The notes beneath the pieces were generated by a model that was not told the origin of the DNA, made no database searches, and saw nothing but the letters and a program-made list of their open reading frames with translations. 64,000 bases of DNA from Fremontodendron californicum (Eukaryota > Streptophyta > Magnoliopsida > Malvales > Malvaceae): assembly GCA_030761205.1 (NCBI GenBank), contig JAULJL010000021.1, positions 11,699,160 through 11,763,159 on the forward strand, given 5' to 3'. Below are positions 36,271 through 48,400 of this stretch, piece by piece. The stretch's first letter is position 1. Each line of letters starts with the position of its first letter. The position numbers were made by a program, and so were the translations under genes.

Positions 36271-37222
36271 TTTTGAAGAAAAAAAAAAGAACACAAACGC
36301 ACAAATTTTTTTTTTCTCTCTCTTTCTCTTTCTTTCTTTCCCCCTCCAAAAAAAAAAAAGGATGGCTTGCCACGTGGCAAGCCATGAGGAAGCAATTCCC
36401 CCGAATTGGGAACAATAATTGGGAGATTGCTTTTAATTATTTTATAGACATGTCAATTTTAGTTTTATAATGAATAAATTAAAATTTTATAAAGATCCAT
36501 TATGATATATATATGTAAGCATTTAAATTCATATTTGTGAGACATCTTTTGTGAGACACTTTTTGTAAGATAAATTATGAACAAAAATACCTTACAAGTT
36601 GATGTGAACCGTGCCATTTTATACCAAAATTGACTCTAAAGAACAAAGGCCTTCGTTACAACAGTGGAGGATGTCATAGTCACAAGAAGGGAGACATTAG
36701 TTGTGTCTTAGAGTTCGACTGAACATATAAGTGTTTGCACCATCTGTGAGTATCATGAGAACATATAGAAAGTAAGATGTTGCTTGATAAACTAAAAAAA
36801 TTAAATACTGAATATATATTATAAAAGTTGTTTGGTACGATACTAAAAATTAAGTATTGAATATAATCATATTGTTTAATAACCGTAAATGTTGAATTTT
36901 GAAAATTATTCATTTTACAATTTTAACCTTATTAACATAACACTTTATATAATCCTAGATAAAAATTAAAAGAGATAATTTAAATATCTCATTTTTGTAA
37001 CAAAAAAATGGATAATTAGTTCAAATATATATATTGAAATAAAATTGATTTAATATATTGTGCATCAAGTGATAAATATCTCTCTACCTACTTATCTCAT
37101 TCAACATTTTTTTATTGAATTTTTTTTATTAAGTAACATTTAGTATGAGTTATCAAAAATATTGAAAAAATTAAGCATTTGAATTTTTTTTAATACATTA
37201 AAAATTTTCAATATGTAATCAA
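36271..37222. other. Intergenic DNA
   Basis: A CT-rich tract (36306-36350) and A-run lead into a perfect palindrome at 36362-36385. The rest is AT-rich with no gene or bounded repeat. Confidence 0.4.
36362..36385. repeat. 24-bp perfect palindrome centred on CACGTG
   Basis: Each arm is ATGGCTTGCCAC or its exact reverse complement, with no spacer. The centre is the G-box core CACGTG (36371-36376). It stands out from the AT-rich surroundings. Confidence 0.9.
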
Positions 37223-37500
37223 TAGACCTGCTCACAAACTACGACTAAAATTTTTTTTCCCTTGCCTAAACCCGTTTCAAACCAAACCCGAGCCGACCCA
37301 TAAACCTTTTACTGTTAATGAATTATTAAAATATTAAAATATTATTTTTATATATTTTATAATTAAATTTAAATAAAAAATAATTTTTATTTAATGAATA
37401 ATAATTTAGATTAAGCCAAACCGACTCGAATTACAAAAATCCATACTCAAATCCGACCCAATTTAGGCCGAGCGAGCTATCCGACCCTTAAGTAGATCTA
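37223..37500. mobile_element. hAT-type MITE, TAGACCTG family
   Basis: Starts TAGACCTGCTCACAAACTAC and ends CCGACCCTTAAGTAGATCTA, an imperfect terminal inverted repeat. Flanks GTAATCAA and ATAATCAA match at 7 of 8 positions. Confidence 0.75.
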
Positions 37501-37916
37501 ATAATCAAACACACCCTAAGCCATCCTTATAACAAAATCGCCCAATCCAAAAGCCTAAGTGCCAAAAAGGAATATAAATTTATCTCAATCTTTAAGGAAA
37601 TGCAATAAAACAATACAAAATCTCCATCATGAACATCATCAATTCCTGCTCTAAGTAGGAGCTTCTCAAAATATATTTGCAAATCTTATGGACATGCTAT
37701 TTGCCTCAACTTCCTACACTGCCTGATTGGCACAATCAGTTAACTCTCACAAGTCATCTTTGACCAGAGATTTTGAAATGCAGCTAATCGTGCCGCAGTC
37801 TTGAGCTTATATACTAACAGCATCAAGATCAAGCCCGTCTTCTCAGTTGCATATGTCGCTGCTCACTTTCGTCCTATGCGGTGAGGATGACCGTAAATCC
37901 TATAAAAGAATCGATG

Positions 37917-38114
37917 CTATGTTGCTCCGACTCATTATTTTTCTTCAAGTACCCGTATTCGACATTTATGTCCGACGCATATTCGAACATGAGTACGTGG
38001 TTATAATCCCTCAATGACCTTCAAAATACATGAAAAAACTTGAAATAAATCGAACATATCCGTGTCGGACACATACCTGTATCCGACACTCATATCTGAA
38101 TCCGAGTAACATAG
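37917..38114 (+). mobile_element. CTATGTT MITE, copy 4
   Basis: From CTATGTTGCTCCGACTC to GAATCCGAGTAACATAG. Flanks AATCGATG and AAATGATG match at 6 of 8 positions. Confidence 0.75.
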
Positions 38115-38510
38115 AAATGATGCATGTTCTGCTTCTCACACTGGGGTCTATCTGGAAAGCCTCAGTCATAGAAGAACATTTTTCATCGTCACAACTCGCT
38201 TCACGACTGTTAAACGGTTTGTCATAGCCGAACTTTGATCACAAGCTTCAGATTTGCTGATGTTACAGAGAAGAGATTCCGAAGGTCAAGTTGGCGCTGC
38301 ACCAAGTCGCAGGGACGTCTTTAACAGGGAACTACCATTAATTGCATCCCAAGACCATTGCCAACATCTGGTTCTTGCTCAATGTATAGCTAGCTATAGC
38401 ATTTTTAACCTTTCAGGATATAGGCCAAGTGTGGAAAGACATCTTTACGGAGATAGTGATTGAACCGAAAGTTTAACCAAAATAATACAGTTACCTAATG
38501 GTGGGAATAG
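38115..38510. other. Unique-looking DNA, possible remnant or UTR
   Basis: Balanced base composition and open short frames on both strands (for example plus-strand 38254-38463) hint at transcribed or formerly coding DNA. I recognise no protein. It could belong to a long 3' region of FLD on the minus strand, but no splice path is convincing. Confidence 0.3.
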
Positions 38511-38529
38511 AACATTTGGTTGTAGCTTA

Positions 38530-38725
38530 CTATGTTACTTGGATTTGGGTGTGAGTGTCGGACATGAGTATGTATCCGGCACGGGTATGTTCCATTTTTC
38601 TAAGATTTTCATGTATTTGGAGGGTCCTTGGAGGATCATATTTCCATACCCATGTCAAGATATGCGTCGGATACGGGTGTCAGACATGAGTACTTCAAGA
38701 AAAATGAAGAGTCGGAACAACATAG
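38530..38725 (-). mobile_element. CTATGTT MITE, copy 5
   Basis: From CTATGTTACTTGGATTTGG to AACAACATAG. Flanks GTAGCTTA and GTAGCTTG match at 7 of 8 positions. It lies in the first unit of the tandem duplication. Confidence 0.85.
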
Positions 38726-38813
38726 GTAGCTTGTATAGCAACATTCTTAAGAACTCATATACAAACTCCAAGCATTTACGACGGTGATCTGCAGAACATT
38801 TGGTTGTAGCTTG

Positions 38814-38993
38814 CTATGTTACTTGGACTCGGGTGTGAGTGTCGGACACGGGTATGTTTAATTTTTTTCAAGATTTCCATATATTTGGAGGGTTCTTGGA
38901 GGATCATATCCCCATACCCATGTCCAGATATGCGTCAGATACGGGTGTCGGACATAGATACTTCAAGAAAAATGAAAAGTCGGAGCAACATAG
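38814..38993 (-). mobile_element. CTATGTT MITE, copy 6
   Basis: From CTATGTTACTTGGACTCGG to GAGCAACATAG. Flanks GTAGCTTG and GCAGCTTG match at 7 of 8 positions. It arose from copy 5 (or the reverse) by segmental duplication, not by a new insertion. Confidence 0.85.
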
Positions 38994-39061
38994 GCAGCTT
39001 GTATAGCAACATTCTTAAGAACTTTGATACAAGCTCCAAGCATTTAACCAGGGGATCTGCA

Positions 39062-39880
39062 GAATATTCTGGCTTAGGCAATGTCACTGCACTGTGAACT
39101 CTCAAGATCTTCAGGATCCATTAAAAATAACACCCTCTCATACCCAGCTCATTGCTTCAACATCTCACCTTGATTTTGCCCTATTAAAATGGAAGTTTTT
39201 TATATTCAGATTTCCCATTTGAAAAATATTAACATATTCTACAACAAAAGAGAGATGATATAAGTAAATCCAGACAGAATTTATTATTTTGGTTTTTCTA
39301 TCACAAGTCACTTCAAATCAAGAAGAAACAAGTGCCAATAACAATAGTTCCCCCATAATTTTTATAAAGAGAAAAACACTCTAAGGTTGCATTTGGTAAC
39401 TTGGATTTCAAAAATAGTGTAAATTGGATAATAAAACACATGTAAATGTATCATTGATGATTATTTTTCAAATTCATGGATTTGTTGGATGCCTATTTAG
39501 TGGTGACTTTGAAATACCTATAGATGTTTGTGAATTTGAAATTCATGTTTTTATACCTTTCAAATATATAATCATATTGAATCTTAACTAATTTATACAT
39601 AATGTATGCATTTCATTCTCACAATTTATATAGCAAAGGAAATTCAAATCTAAATTTTCAAATTCATGTTTCCGAACATAGCATAAATGAATTAGGGAAA
39701 GACATAACAAAGGCACAATTGGAACAATTAAGACATTTTACACCACAATAGCAACCAACTAACACAGAAAAACAGTTGATATTACTTTAGGAGTAGAACA
39801 TAAAAGAACAAAAAAACAACTGGAACAATTAACTGTATGACATAGAAATGCACCAAAATAAATGAAGCTACAAAAGGAAA
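39062..39880 (-). other. 3' flank of FLD
   Basis: AT-rich sequence downstream of the proposed FLD stop; likely includes the FLD 3' UTR. No other gene or bounded repeat is seen. Confidence 0.4.
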
Positions 39881-42800
39881 CTAGAAACCTTCAGACATAC
39901 CTGAACTAGAGGAGTCGGGAGGAGCCTGCTCTATCAGTTTTATTTCCTCCGACATACTGTCATTTACGACATTCACAATTGAAGGAAGAATCAACCCTTT
40001 AGTTTTGCGCACTATTTTAGCCCTTCTGCGAAAATAAAGGCAAAGAATGGAGAAAAGAAGGATTAGGTAATATTCCTTCATTAATAATAAGGAGATCTTC
40101 AACATATATAAGAAGAATAAAGTTAAAAGGTTTGGCTCTTAAGTCTTACCTGATGAATTTTTGCTTTAAAGTGCCTGTTTTCAGCTTTGATGTCCCTTTA
40201 CCAAAACCATAGGAATGTTATTTCATGTGTTAAGACACAAGTAATTTTCATATTTTGGAATAAAGATATAAATAAAGGAATATCCTATGACTCTCACCTG
40301 ATGTTAGAGCCAAAGGAGTTGAAGAGGGTTTTCGAACTCCCCTCTGTGCTTTTATAAAAGCAATGACGGAATCAGCAGTAGGTCCCAAACTCTTCCCTCC
40401 GACCAGCTCAATTCCCAGCTTTTCACACAGGTAATTCAACCTCATCTCATCACCACCTCTCACTTCTCTCAGCTCAAGTGCCTGTTGCTTTGATAACAAT
40501 GTGTAAACATGCAGCTGTTGTTGCTGATTAAAATGTGACTGGAGCTGCTGAAAAAGCACCTTATTAGAATGTTGCTCATCTGTCTTTGAACTTTCCTGAT
40601 TCTTCTTTCGGGGCTCACTAAATGTCACCATCATAATTGCTGGTGATTTTGGATCAGCATTCTTTTGACCAAAAATAACAGAAAAACTCCCAAATTCTAA
40701 ATCAGGTTCTCTGAACAAATCCATAAGGACGGAAGCACAAGAATAAGCATTACTCGATGGACTCCTGTCAATCTTTTTCTTTGCAGTCCGAGCTTTAGCA
40801 AATTGAGCCATATTTTTAGCTTCCCTGAGCCCAGTAAGAAAAGCTCCATGCATGGTGGCAGGGTATCGCCTTGTAGTGGCCTCCCCTGCAAAGAAAAGTC
40901 TTCCATCCCCGACACTTTCTGCTAATATATCATAGTCATCTCCAGATGCTCCCACTGCAACATTAGAGTACGAACCGAGGCTGAAGGGATCACCACCCCA
41001 TCTGGTACAGACAGTTTGGAGGGGCTCAGGGACAGTGATTCCTTGTGGTTCATATATACCTGCATGCAAACATACACAAAGCCTCAGGATAATTTCACAT
41101 AACCAACACTTAAATATTTGGGCATAAGATATTAATCATTGGCAGTTAACATCATATACAACCAAAACAAGTTAAAATGAACAAAAATTTACTACTATAT
41201 TAATCTAGGAAGCATGGACAAGGGCACGCAATACGGGTAGGACATGATACGGATAAGACGACACGGAAATTTTAAAAAAATTAGGACACGGCAATAAAAA
41301 ATATTTTTTATATGATAATATATAATAAAAATGTAAAATTGATATTTTTAAATTAAATATTAACATGCAAATAGCTTTTCAATTTTTTAAAATTATTTTT
41401 GAATTTAAAAATTTGAACCTTAAATTCCATTAGAACCAAATTACTCATTGTTGATTTCATATTTGGGATAAAAATGCAATAAAAAAACCTTCATCGCGTG
41501 TCCAGCTGTGTCCGAACGTGTCCAACCATATCTTGACTATGTTTTGTCCAATTTTATTTTTATTTTTTTAACGTGTCCTCGCGTGTTCGACACTTGGACA
41601 CTCCCCTGACACAAGTGTCCGTGCTTCATAGATATTAATTAAGTTCACTTGATTGATTCACATACAAAGGACACTTTGCCCTTTCTTTATATAATATGCA
41701 CATAAGACAATGAGAAACTGCCTGCTATTATTTACTCTTCAAGAAAGTTGCAATTAAAATGAGCCCCGCGTGCAAGCAATACATATAAAAGATAAAAAAT
41801 ATGTATCATGATGTTAACCCTCTCTTTATAGCATGTACACATAAAATCCATGAGAAACTGCCTGGCTTATCAACTATTGAAGGAAGTTACAATTAAACTG
41901 AGCCATATGAGCAACCAATACATAAAGAAGATAAAAACGCATCATAACGTTAAATATCTTTTTGCAGCTAATGAATGTATTTCGACATTTCAGACTACAA
42001 GATAGATTTCAAGCTTAGAGAAAAAAAGAAGCTGCAATAATTAAAGCATGTCAACACATGAAATCAAATTAATTACCCTTGAGAATTTGGAGAACCTGGG
42101 TCACTGCATCTATAGGAGGCAGAGTCTCAACCCTATGTGCAGCTTCTCCTGCTACTAAAGCAAACAAGAGAGGACCACCAGCAACTGTTGCATAGCTATA
42201 AAACAGAAAAAACTCCCCTCGACGGCTTGGATCTTCTGTAAGATGCCCAAAGGTATCAAGATCTGTACCCCAAAATACATAAGGAAAAAGCATTCCAACC
42301 TTATTCAACAACCCAAATCCCAACCTCTTTATCCCATCAAGCTTCCTCTGAGGCAACTCCGGAACAAACTTGATTGATCCACTCTTTAAAACTCCAAGAG
42401 GCACTGTACATAATGCCATATCACCTTCATACACCTGACTTCCTGCCATAACCTGCACTCCATCACTGCCATACCTGATAGTATGCACGGTTTTCTCGTA
42501 TAAAATAGGCACATTCTCTGCCAGAGCCTGAACCAACCTCCCATTCCCTCCAGGCAAGAAACAATGATCCCCTCCCATGTCATATGGATCATCTTGGTCC
42601 CAAAATGCAAGTGAAAGCTTCGAAACCAATCCGGCATTCGCATATTCTAAATTTGCAAGATGCCAATTGAACAAATTAATCTCATCTTCAGTCACTGCAT
42701 CCCTATAAACCTGTCTAAACGTCTCTAATGCTGCCCCAAGTGAAACATCCGTCGCAACCTCCCCCATTAACTGCCTAAGCTTACTAGCCTTATCCAAAAG

Positions 42801-43958
42801 CCTATTAAAGGCCATCTCCACCTTCATATCCATATCTGGATCCACCGGACTCCCATCCATCCGATAAAGTGGACACTTATCCCTCACCTTAAAAAGCGAA
42901 GCACCCAATTGTTTCGCCACAATCCCTAACGGGTTCCCCAACGTACCTGTTAACACACTCCCACCTAAATCCGCAGCTGCACTCACCCGATTCCCTCCCT
43001 CCATCTTCTTTGTATAAACCCTCCCTCCTGCTCTCTTCCTCCCTTCCAAAACCGTCACCTTAAACCCAAACCTCATTAACTGTCTAGCTGCAGCCAGCCC
43101 CGCCAACCCGGCACCAATAATAACCACATTACTTTTACTTGGTTCCGCTGGAATTTTCAACTTAATTGCTGGGGCAACCCCAAAATTTATATATCCATGT
43201 GTAACTAAATAATTATAAGCAGAATCTAAAACCGTACTACAATGTTTCGGTATAGAATCAACAAACATGTCTTTAGTCACCCAATTGGATATATTTTCGC
43301 GCCATCTCGCAATAATGTGATTTCGAATGAGAATATAATTTACCTGCTCGATGCCGCCAATGGAGGAAACGACGCCGAAGTCAATTTCTTCCTCGGTGAG
43401 AGAATCGGCAGGGAATCCAGCAGAAAGAGCGGTGAGAGCCTCAGCCGTTGATTCCTTATTGATCACGATGATCTCGTCGTCAATTTTGGGCTGTGTAGTT
43501 TGTGTCGTCGCCGCTGATGATGAGGATATCGAATTATGGTTAGGATTAGAGTTTGGGAGTTTGGGGTTGAATGAGCCATTGGGGAAGGTAAGGAATTCAA
43601 ACGACGACGTCGAGGCACTGCGTTGAGGCCTGCCGCGTCGTCGTTTTTTGGGGATTGGCAAGGAGAGGAGGTGATCATTGAGAGGAGGAGCGGCATTCAG
43701 GTTAGGGGTTGGGATTGGAGGGAAATTAGGGTTAGGAGTAGGGTTTGGTGAAGGTGGAGTGAGAGTAAAATGGGGAAGAGGGAATTGGGAGAAATCATCT
43801 GAGGTTTGATTTGGTGAGTTCATCGAGTTTTCTTTCACACTAGTTTCTGTGAGAAGAGAAGTGGGGAAAGGGGTGGCAATGGCGGAAGAAAAGATGGTGT
43901 TTGTTTCCTGAGAATTTTTTTTACTGGAAACAGTTTTGATAATTGAGCAGCAATTCAA
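39881..43958 (-). CDS. FLD: FLOWERING LOCUS D, LSD1-like histone demethylase homologue
   Basis: Coding exons, minus strand: 43958-42077, 41059-40298, 40195-40150, 40025-39881; all introns are GT-AG and phase-consistent (2835 nt, 944 aa). Exon 1 has a Pro-rich N-terminus, an AT-hook-like KKRRRGRPQR (104-113), a SWIRM domain (about 172-265, GIEQVNYILIRNHIIARWREN) and the start of the amine oxidase domain with dinucleotide motif IGAGLAGLAAARQL. Exon 2 completes it (FAGEATTRRYPATMHGAF) and includes QQLQSHFNQQQQ. The sequence fits FLD better than LDL1 or LDL2. FLD is a nuclear chromatin regulator of the autonomous flowering pathway, linked to H3K4 demethylation and repression of FLC. The likelier start is the Met at residue 46 (43823; MNSPNQTSDDFSQF), giving 899 aa. 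The end is provisional: exon 4 reads to a stop just after a possible donor (39900-39899), so a further exon is possible. Confidence 0.93.
41205..41631. mobile_element. hAT-type MITE in FLD intron 1
   Basis: Ends CTAGGAAGCATGGACA and TGTCCGTGCTTCATAG are imperfect inverted repeats; the interior has CGTGTCC-rich arms around an AT-rich core. Flanked by perfect 8-bp copies of ATATTAAT (41197-41204 and 41632-41639). Confidence 0.88.
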
Positions 43959-44690
43959 AACGTGCCGTTATGTAAAAAAAAAAAAAAAAAAAATTAGAAT
44001 TAATATAACTTTTTTTTTCTTTTCTTTTTTCTTTAATATTATTTTTTAAATTGCAAAAATTTTCTTTAAATAAGATTGATTGAAAATATTAATTAGCTTT
44101 TGGCTACTTAAAAATTTTCAATATTTTTATTAAAAAATTTTCATTTAAGTTAATTTTTTAAATGAGATATCAAATATATTGAAAATTGTAATTTTTAATA
44201 GTTTAAAAATAAGATATAGAGGATGGTGGTTTTCGTTTTTAGTTTTTTTTTACATATATATTATAAATTATATATATAGGTTATAGATTATAAATTTTAT
44301 ATAATTATAAATAAATTTATTTATTGATTGAATTTGAATAATTTAATTTGATTTAAAATACTATTTAAATAATAAAAAAATTATTTTAAATTTAATTATA
44401 AAAATATTTTTTAATATTTTAATATATTTTAAATAATAAAATAAAATTTTAAATCATACTTAAATTAATTAAAAAAAAAAAATTTTATTCAAGTTCGAAC
44501 TCAATCGAAATCATGAATACCTCTGATCAAAAATTCATTTTCAGATATACAACCTAAAAAATAAACTTTTTAGTTTTAAATCATGAAGAATAACATAATT
44601 TTCATTTTTAAATCAAAGATCCGACCCGACCCGTTTTGTCCATATTATTAAATATAAAAAAAAAAAAAAAAATCAATATTCGATAGCTCC
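43959..44690. promoter_or_regulatory. Shared upstream region of divergent FLD and SEC8
   Basis: About 0.7 kb of AT-rich DNA separates the FLD coding start from the SEC8 leader. On the SEC8 side, AAATATAAAA near 44650 could be a TATA box about 40 bp before the CT-rich leader. A degenerate CATGAATACCTCT-type repeat lies at about 44290-44525. Each gene probably draws regulatory sequence from here (inference). Confidence 0.4.
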
Positions 44691-45454
44691 AATCAAATAT
44701 CGCTCTCGGTCGTCTTCTTCTTCTTTCTTCTATTCCAAGATTTTGACATTTCTTCTTCTTCTGCCACTGAAGGGATCTGAATTTCACGCGAGCTCGGCGT
44801 GTCAACTGCGGCACGCGCTGCGGCTTTTAGCAGGTACTTGAAAGAAAATGAATGAAGCTCACTTTACCTTTATTTTCTTTCACTGATTCACAGTTTCGCT
44901 TCTTGTTCTTGTTCGTTCTGAGAACAAACGATGTGGCGTTAGAGATTTTATTTAATTTTGAAAAATGATTTGATCTGTTTTAATTCTTTGAATTACATAA
45001 TTTTCCGTGTTGAAATTTTCACGTTCTTTAAATTTTGTTTTATTTAGTTGGAGATTTTAATTAAGTTTCGCATTTCTTCAAATTCATCTATTGTGGTGCT
45101 CAGCGTGCTGGATCTGAAGGCGTTTCTCTCAATTTTTGGCTTTTTTTTTTCCTCTTTGTCTCTTGTTTGGTTACTGGTAAAACAATGGAAAATTGAATGG
45201 AAAGGAAATTGTGAATTTTATTCTTTTCTTTTTGTAATTCCTATTGTTATTAGTATTAAACAATCAGCTCAACTGTTCTATTTTCTTGCACTGAGCTCTA
45301 AGAACGTAGCTGGTAATATATAAAATATTTGCTTTTTAATTTTTTTTCTTTGATTTTCCTTTTCAGGTGGGATTAAAAGCTTTTTGTTGCCATTAGTTGA
45401 GTTTGTGCTGTTTTTCTGGTTTTATAGCGTGGGAGAAGTGAAGGGCTTTTTCTA
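44690..45454 (+). other. SEC8 5' UTR with one intron
   Basis: A CT-rich, relatively GC-rich leader of about 140 bp ends at TTTTAGCAG with donor GTACTTG at 44834. The acceptor CCTTTTCAG lies at 45365-45366, and the second leader segment 45367-45454 runs to the ATG. The transcription start is not defined by sequence. Leader introns are common in plant genes. Confidence 0.6.
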
Positions 45455-48400
45455 ATGGGGATTTTTGATGGATTTCCCATTCCTCCAGATAAAGAAGTAA
45501 GTTTAATTCACTCTTCTTCTGGTCCTAAGATTTTAGGCTATATTTGGTTGTTGCTTTGCTACTTTGTTTTTGCTATTGCGTGTAAAAGATTGCCGAAAAG
45601 CAAAAATGTGACTGGTTAATAATGAATAAATGACTAAAATGTACCACTAATTCTAATATAGTTATTATATATACATGTAAAATTCATGTGCTTTGTTCTC
45701 CTGGAAAAATTATAATAATACTATAATATTTAATTATTCAAGAAAACATTACTCTTTTTGTATTCAAACAACCCTTTTTTGTTTTGCTTACAGAAGTAAA
45801 AAGCAATTAATAAAAGCAACAACAAAATGGTATCATAATTTATTGCAAGTTTTGGCAATCATCTTGAGGCTGGTGGAGTTGGAAGAGTATTCTGATTGTT
45901 ACTATGGTTTAGAATAGGATGCGTTACTTGGATGGTATTATTCTGTTGATTGGTAGGCAGCTTGGTTTGCTGTTATCAAGCACCTGTTTTTGGTGAACAA
46001 TTTGATAAATATTGGGGAAGAACATAATACTGCATTTCTTAGATTAGCTTACGTGTTTTAGGATTTTTCTAATCGTTCTTCTTCTGTTTGCTTATGATTA
46101 AATATAGTATTTAAGGGATGAACTTTCAAGAATAGATGAGACTTGGGCAGCTGCACGTTTCGATTCACTACCTCATGTTGTTCGTATCCTGACATCAAAA
46201 GATCGTGAAGGTGAGCTCCAGATTTTAAAGGAACAAAGCGATGTTGTTGAGGATGTTGTAGATGAAGTTGTGCATGCTTATCACGGTGGCTTCAACAAAG
46301 CAATTCAAAATTATTCTCAGGTTCTTTAATAGCTTCTTCCAAGCTAAACTTTTGTACAGTGTGCTTCTCAAGTTTCTGTTTTCTTGGTTTTCTACTAATG
46401 CCGAATGGCTTGTTTTTTGTGTTTGTTTTGGTTAAATGGAAAATTAATTTGCTTCAAAAATCATATTTGGTGGTTATTTTGTTGAAAACACGTATCTATG
46501 CTCATTTTTTTCTCAGTAACTTTTTTCTGGTAATGTTGGGTCCACACTTGGATAGGGAATATGGAACATTGTTCTCTGTAGTTTCAAACCATAGAATCTT
46601 GTGATTTTTATTCTAAATCTTGTTGGAAAATTACATATAAATGAAAAAAACCTGTCATTAACCACCATAATTATATGTTATAACTGCCACTACCACTAAT
46701 CATATTCTTTTGGTAAATCATGGTTTCTTTTAAGGATAAATATTAAGCTTCATTGGGAACGGGACTATATCCCTTAAAAATTCTCCAGTCATTTATGAAT
46801 AACTTACTATTAGATGTGGTGACACTGAAAATATTAGCAAACCTCTTAGAAGACTGAGGGACCCTGCTACTGTTATTTATTTTGTTCATTAACAGAATTT
46901 TGATAATTATTGTTATGTTTCTTCTTCTGCTAAGAAGGAGGTTTGAATGAAGATTATCCTCATAACGGGTTCCCATGAGCTTGTTCTCTAAAAAAGTTTT
47001 GGAATGCTTTATATTTAATGGTGTCTACTATTGGAATGCAAGGAGAGTTTGTTTTTGAAGCAATATGTGTTGTAGCATGCAGAATTCATCTTTCTGGACG
47101 TATTCTCCATGGATTCCTGGATACAACAATTAGGTTGATTATTGCCTTTACTTGGTGGGTTGCTGTGTTAGTGTCTTAGGGCTTTTAGGCAGGTGGCATG
47201 ATGCTTTGAAAGGTTATGGTCAAAAAGCTTGGGGTGCTAGTGATGGCTTTTGGATGGAGGGTACTTTTGGCAACCATTTGAGGTCATGTCTTGGTACTGT
47301 TGGTTGTGGCTGCTGGTCAGGTTTCCTTTGATTGTTCTGTGGCATATTAATTTGTCTCCGAAGTGCTTTTCTTTAACACTGGAATTTCCTTAACATACTT
47401 ATGGTGGAAAATGTTGTGGTGAAAGCCTATAATTCTTGATTTCTTGATTGGTGCTGTATGCGTAATGGCCTTAATGACCGATCTTTAGTCTACTTTCAGG
47501 TTCATGGAGAATATTAGTGTTTGATTTTCACCTAGATTGATAAGTTAAATTAGCTGTGATGTTGACATGGTTGTGGGTTCAAGGGTGGTACTCTACAAAC
47601 AGATGTCTCATTGTGTCATAATTTCTGGTTCAAGAGGGATGGTTGCTGAGTTAGAAATGGATAGAGTTAAGCATATGATTCAGAGATTTTCATATTGTTA
47701 AAATTATCTCGTCTTGTTTTTCAAATATTGATGGAATTTTGTCTTTTATTGATATTAATGTTTAGTTAAGTGCACGTGAACCATATTATCTTGTGTTAAT
47801 TGTTTTAAGGAAAACAATACTATTTACAAGTTATTTTAATACAATAAAATTCTATTAAAACTATTAACTCTTACAATCATTATCTAGATTTCTCACTTCT
47901 TCTAATGTTGTTTATAGTCTCAAGAACTCTATTGATTAATAAAACTATTTTAAATAGTACTAATAAAATAGCATAACTGAAAATTCAATTAAAAGTAAAA
48001 GGGTAATAAAAGTTTAACACCCCTCAAACCATAGATAGATATGTTTCGAATGCTACTAAACTAAGAGAGCTATTTCTTTTTTTTGGTTTCTCTTTTATAG
48101 TTCTTGTACTTGAATCCAGTGATTCTGCTGATCTGATACTAGGAAGAGAAAAGTTGCAATTCTTCATTATCCTCTTGGACGATAATTTTGTGTACTTTTT
48201 TTCTTCCAGAATATGGTCTCTGGTGGTTTTTATTTTTCTGGACTCTTAACCATTTATGTGTCACTCCTCTGGCCCATAATTACTGTCCCATTCGAATCTC
48301 CAAAACTTTTGGGGATGCAGCAATTATTTTGATATGATTTAATTAAGTATTCAAAAATGCCCTCTCCAAAACATTACCTCTCTATCCCGTAAAATTTGCC

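Larger units (their letters stand above)
38511..39061. repeat. ~280-bp tandem duplication that includes a MITE
   Basis: Two units, about 38511-38794 and 38795-39061. Each contains GAACATTTGGTTGTAGCTT, a CTATGTT MITE in minus orientation, then TGTATAGCAACATTCTTAAG, CTCCAAGCATTTA and GATCTGCAGAA. The MITE and its flanks were duplicated together. Confidence 0.85.

Noticed and set aside
38254..38463. Plus-strand 69-codon frame with balanced composition
   Set aside because: Considered as an exon or gene remnant; no homology recalled and no convincing splice sites, so left as unassigned.
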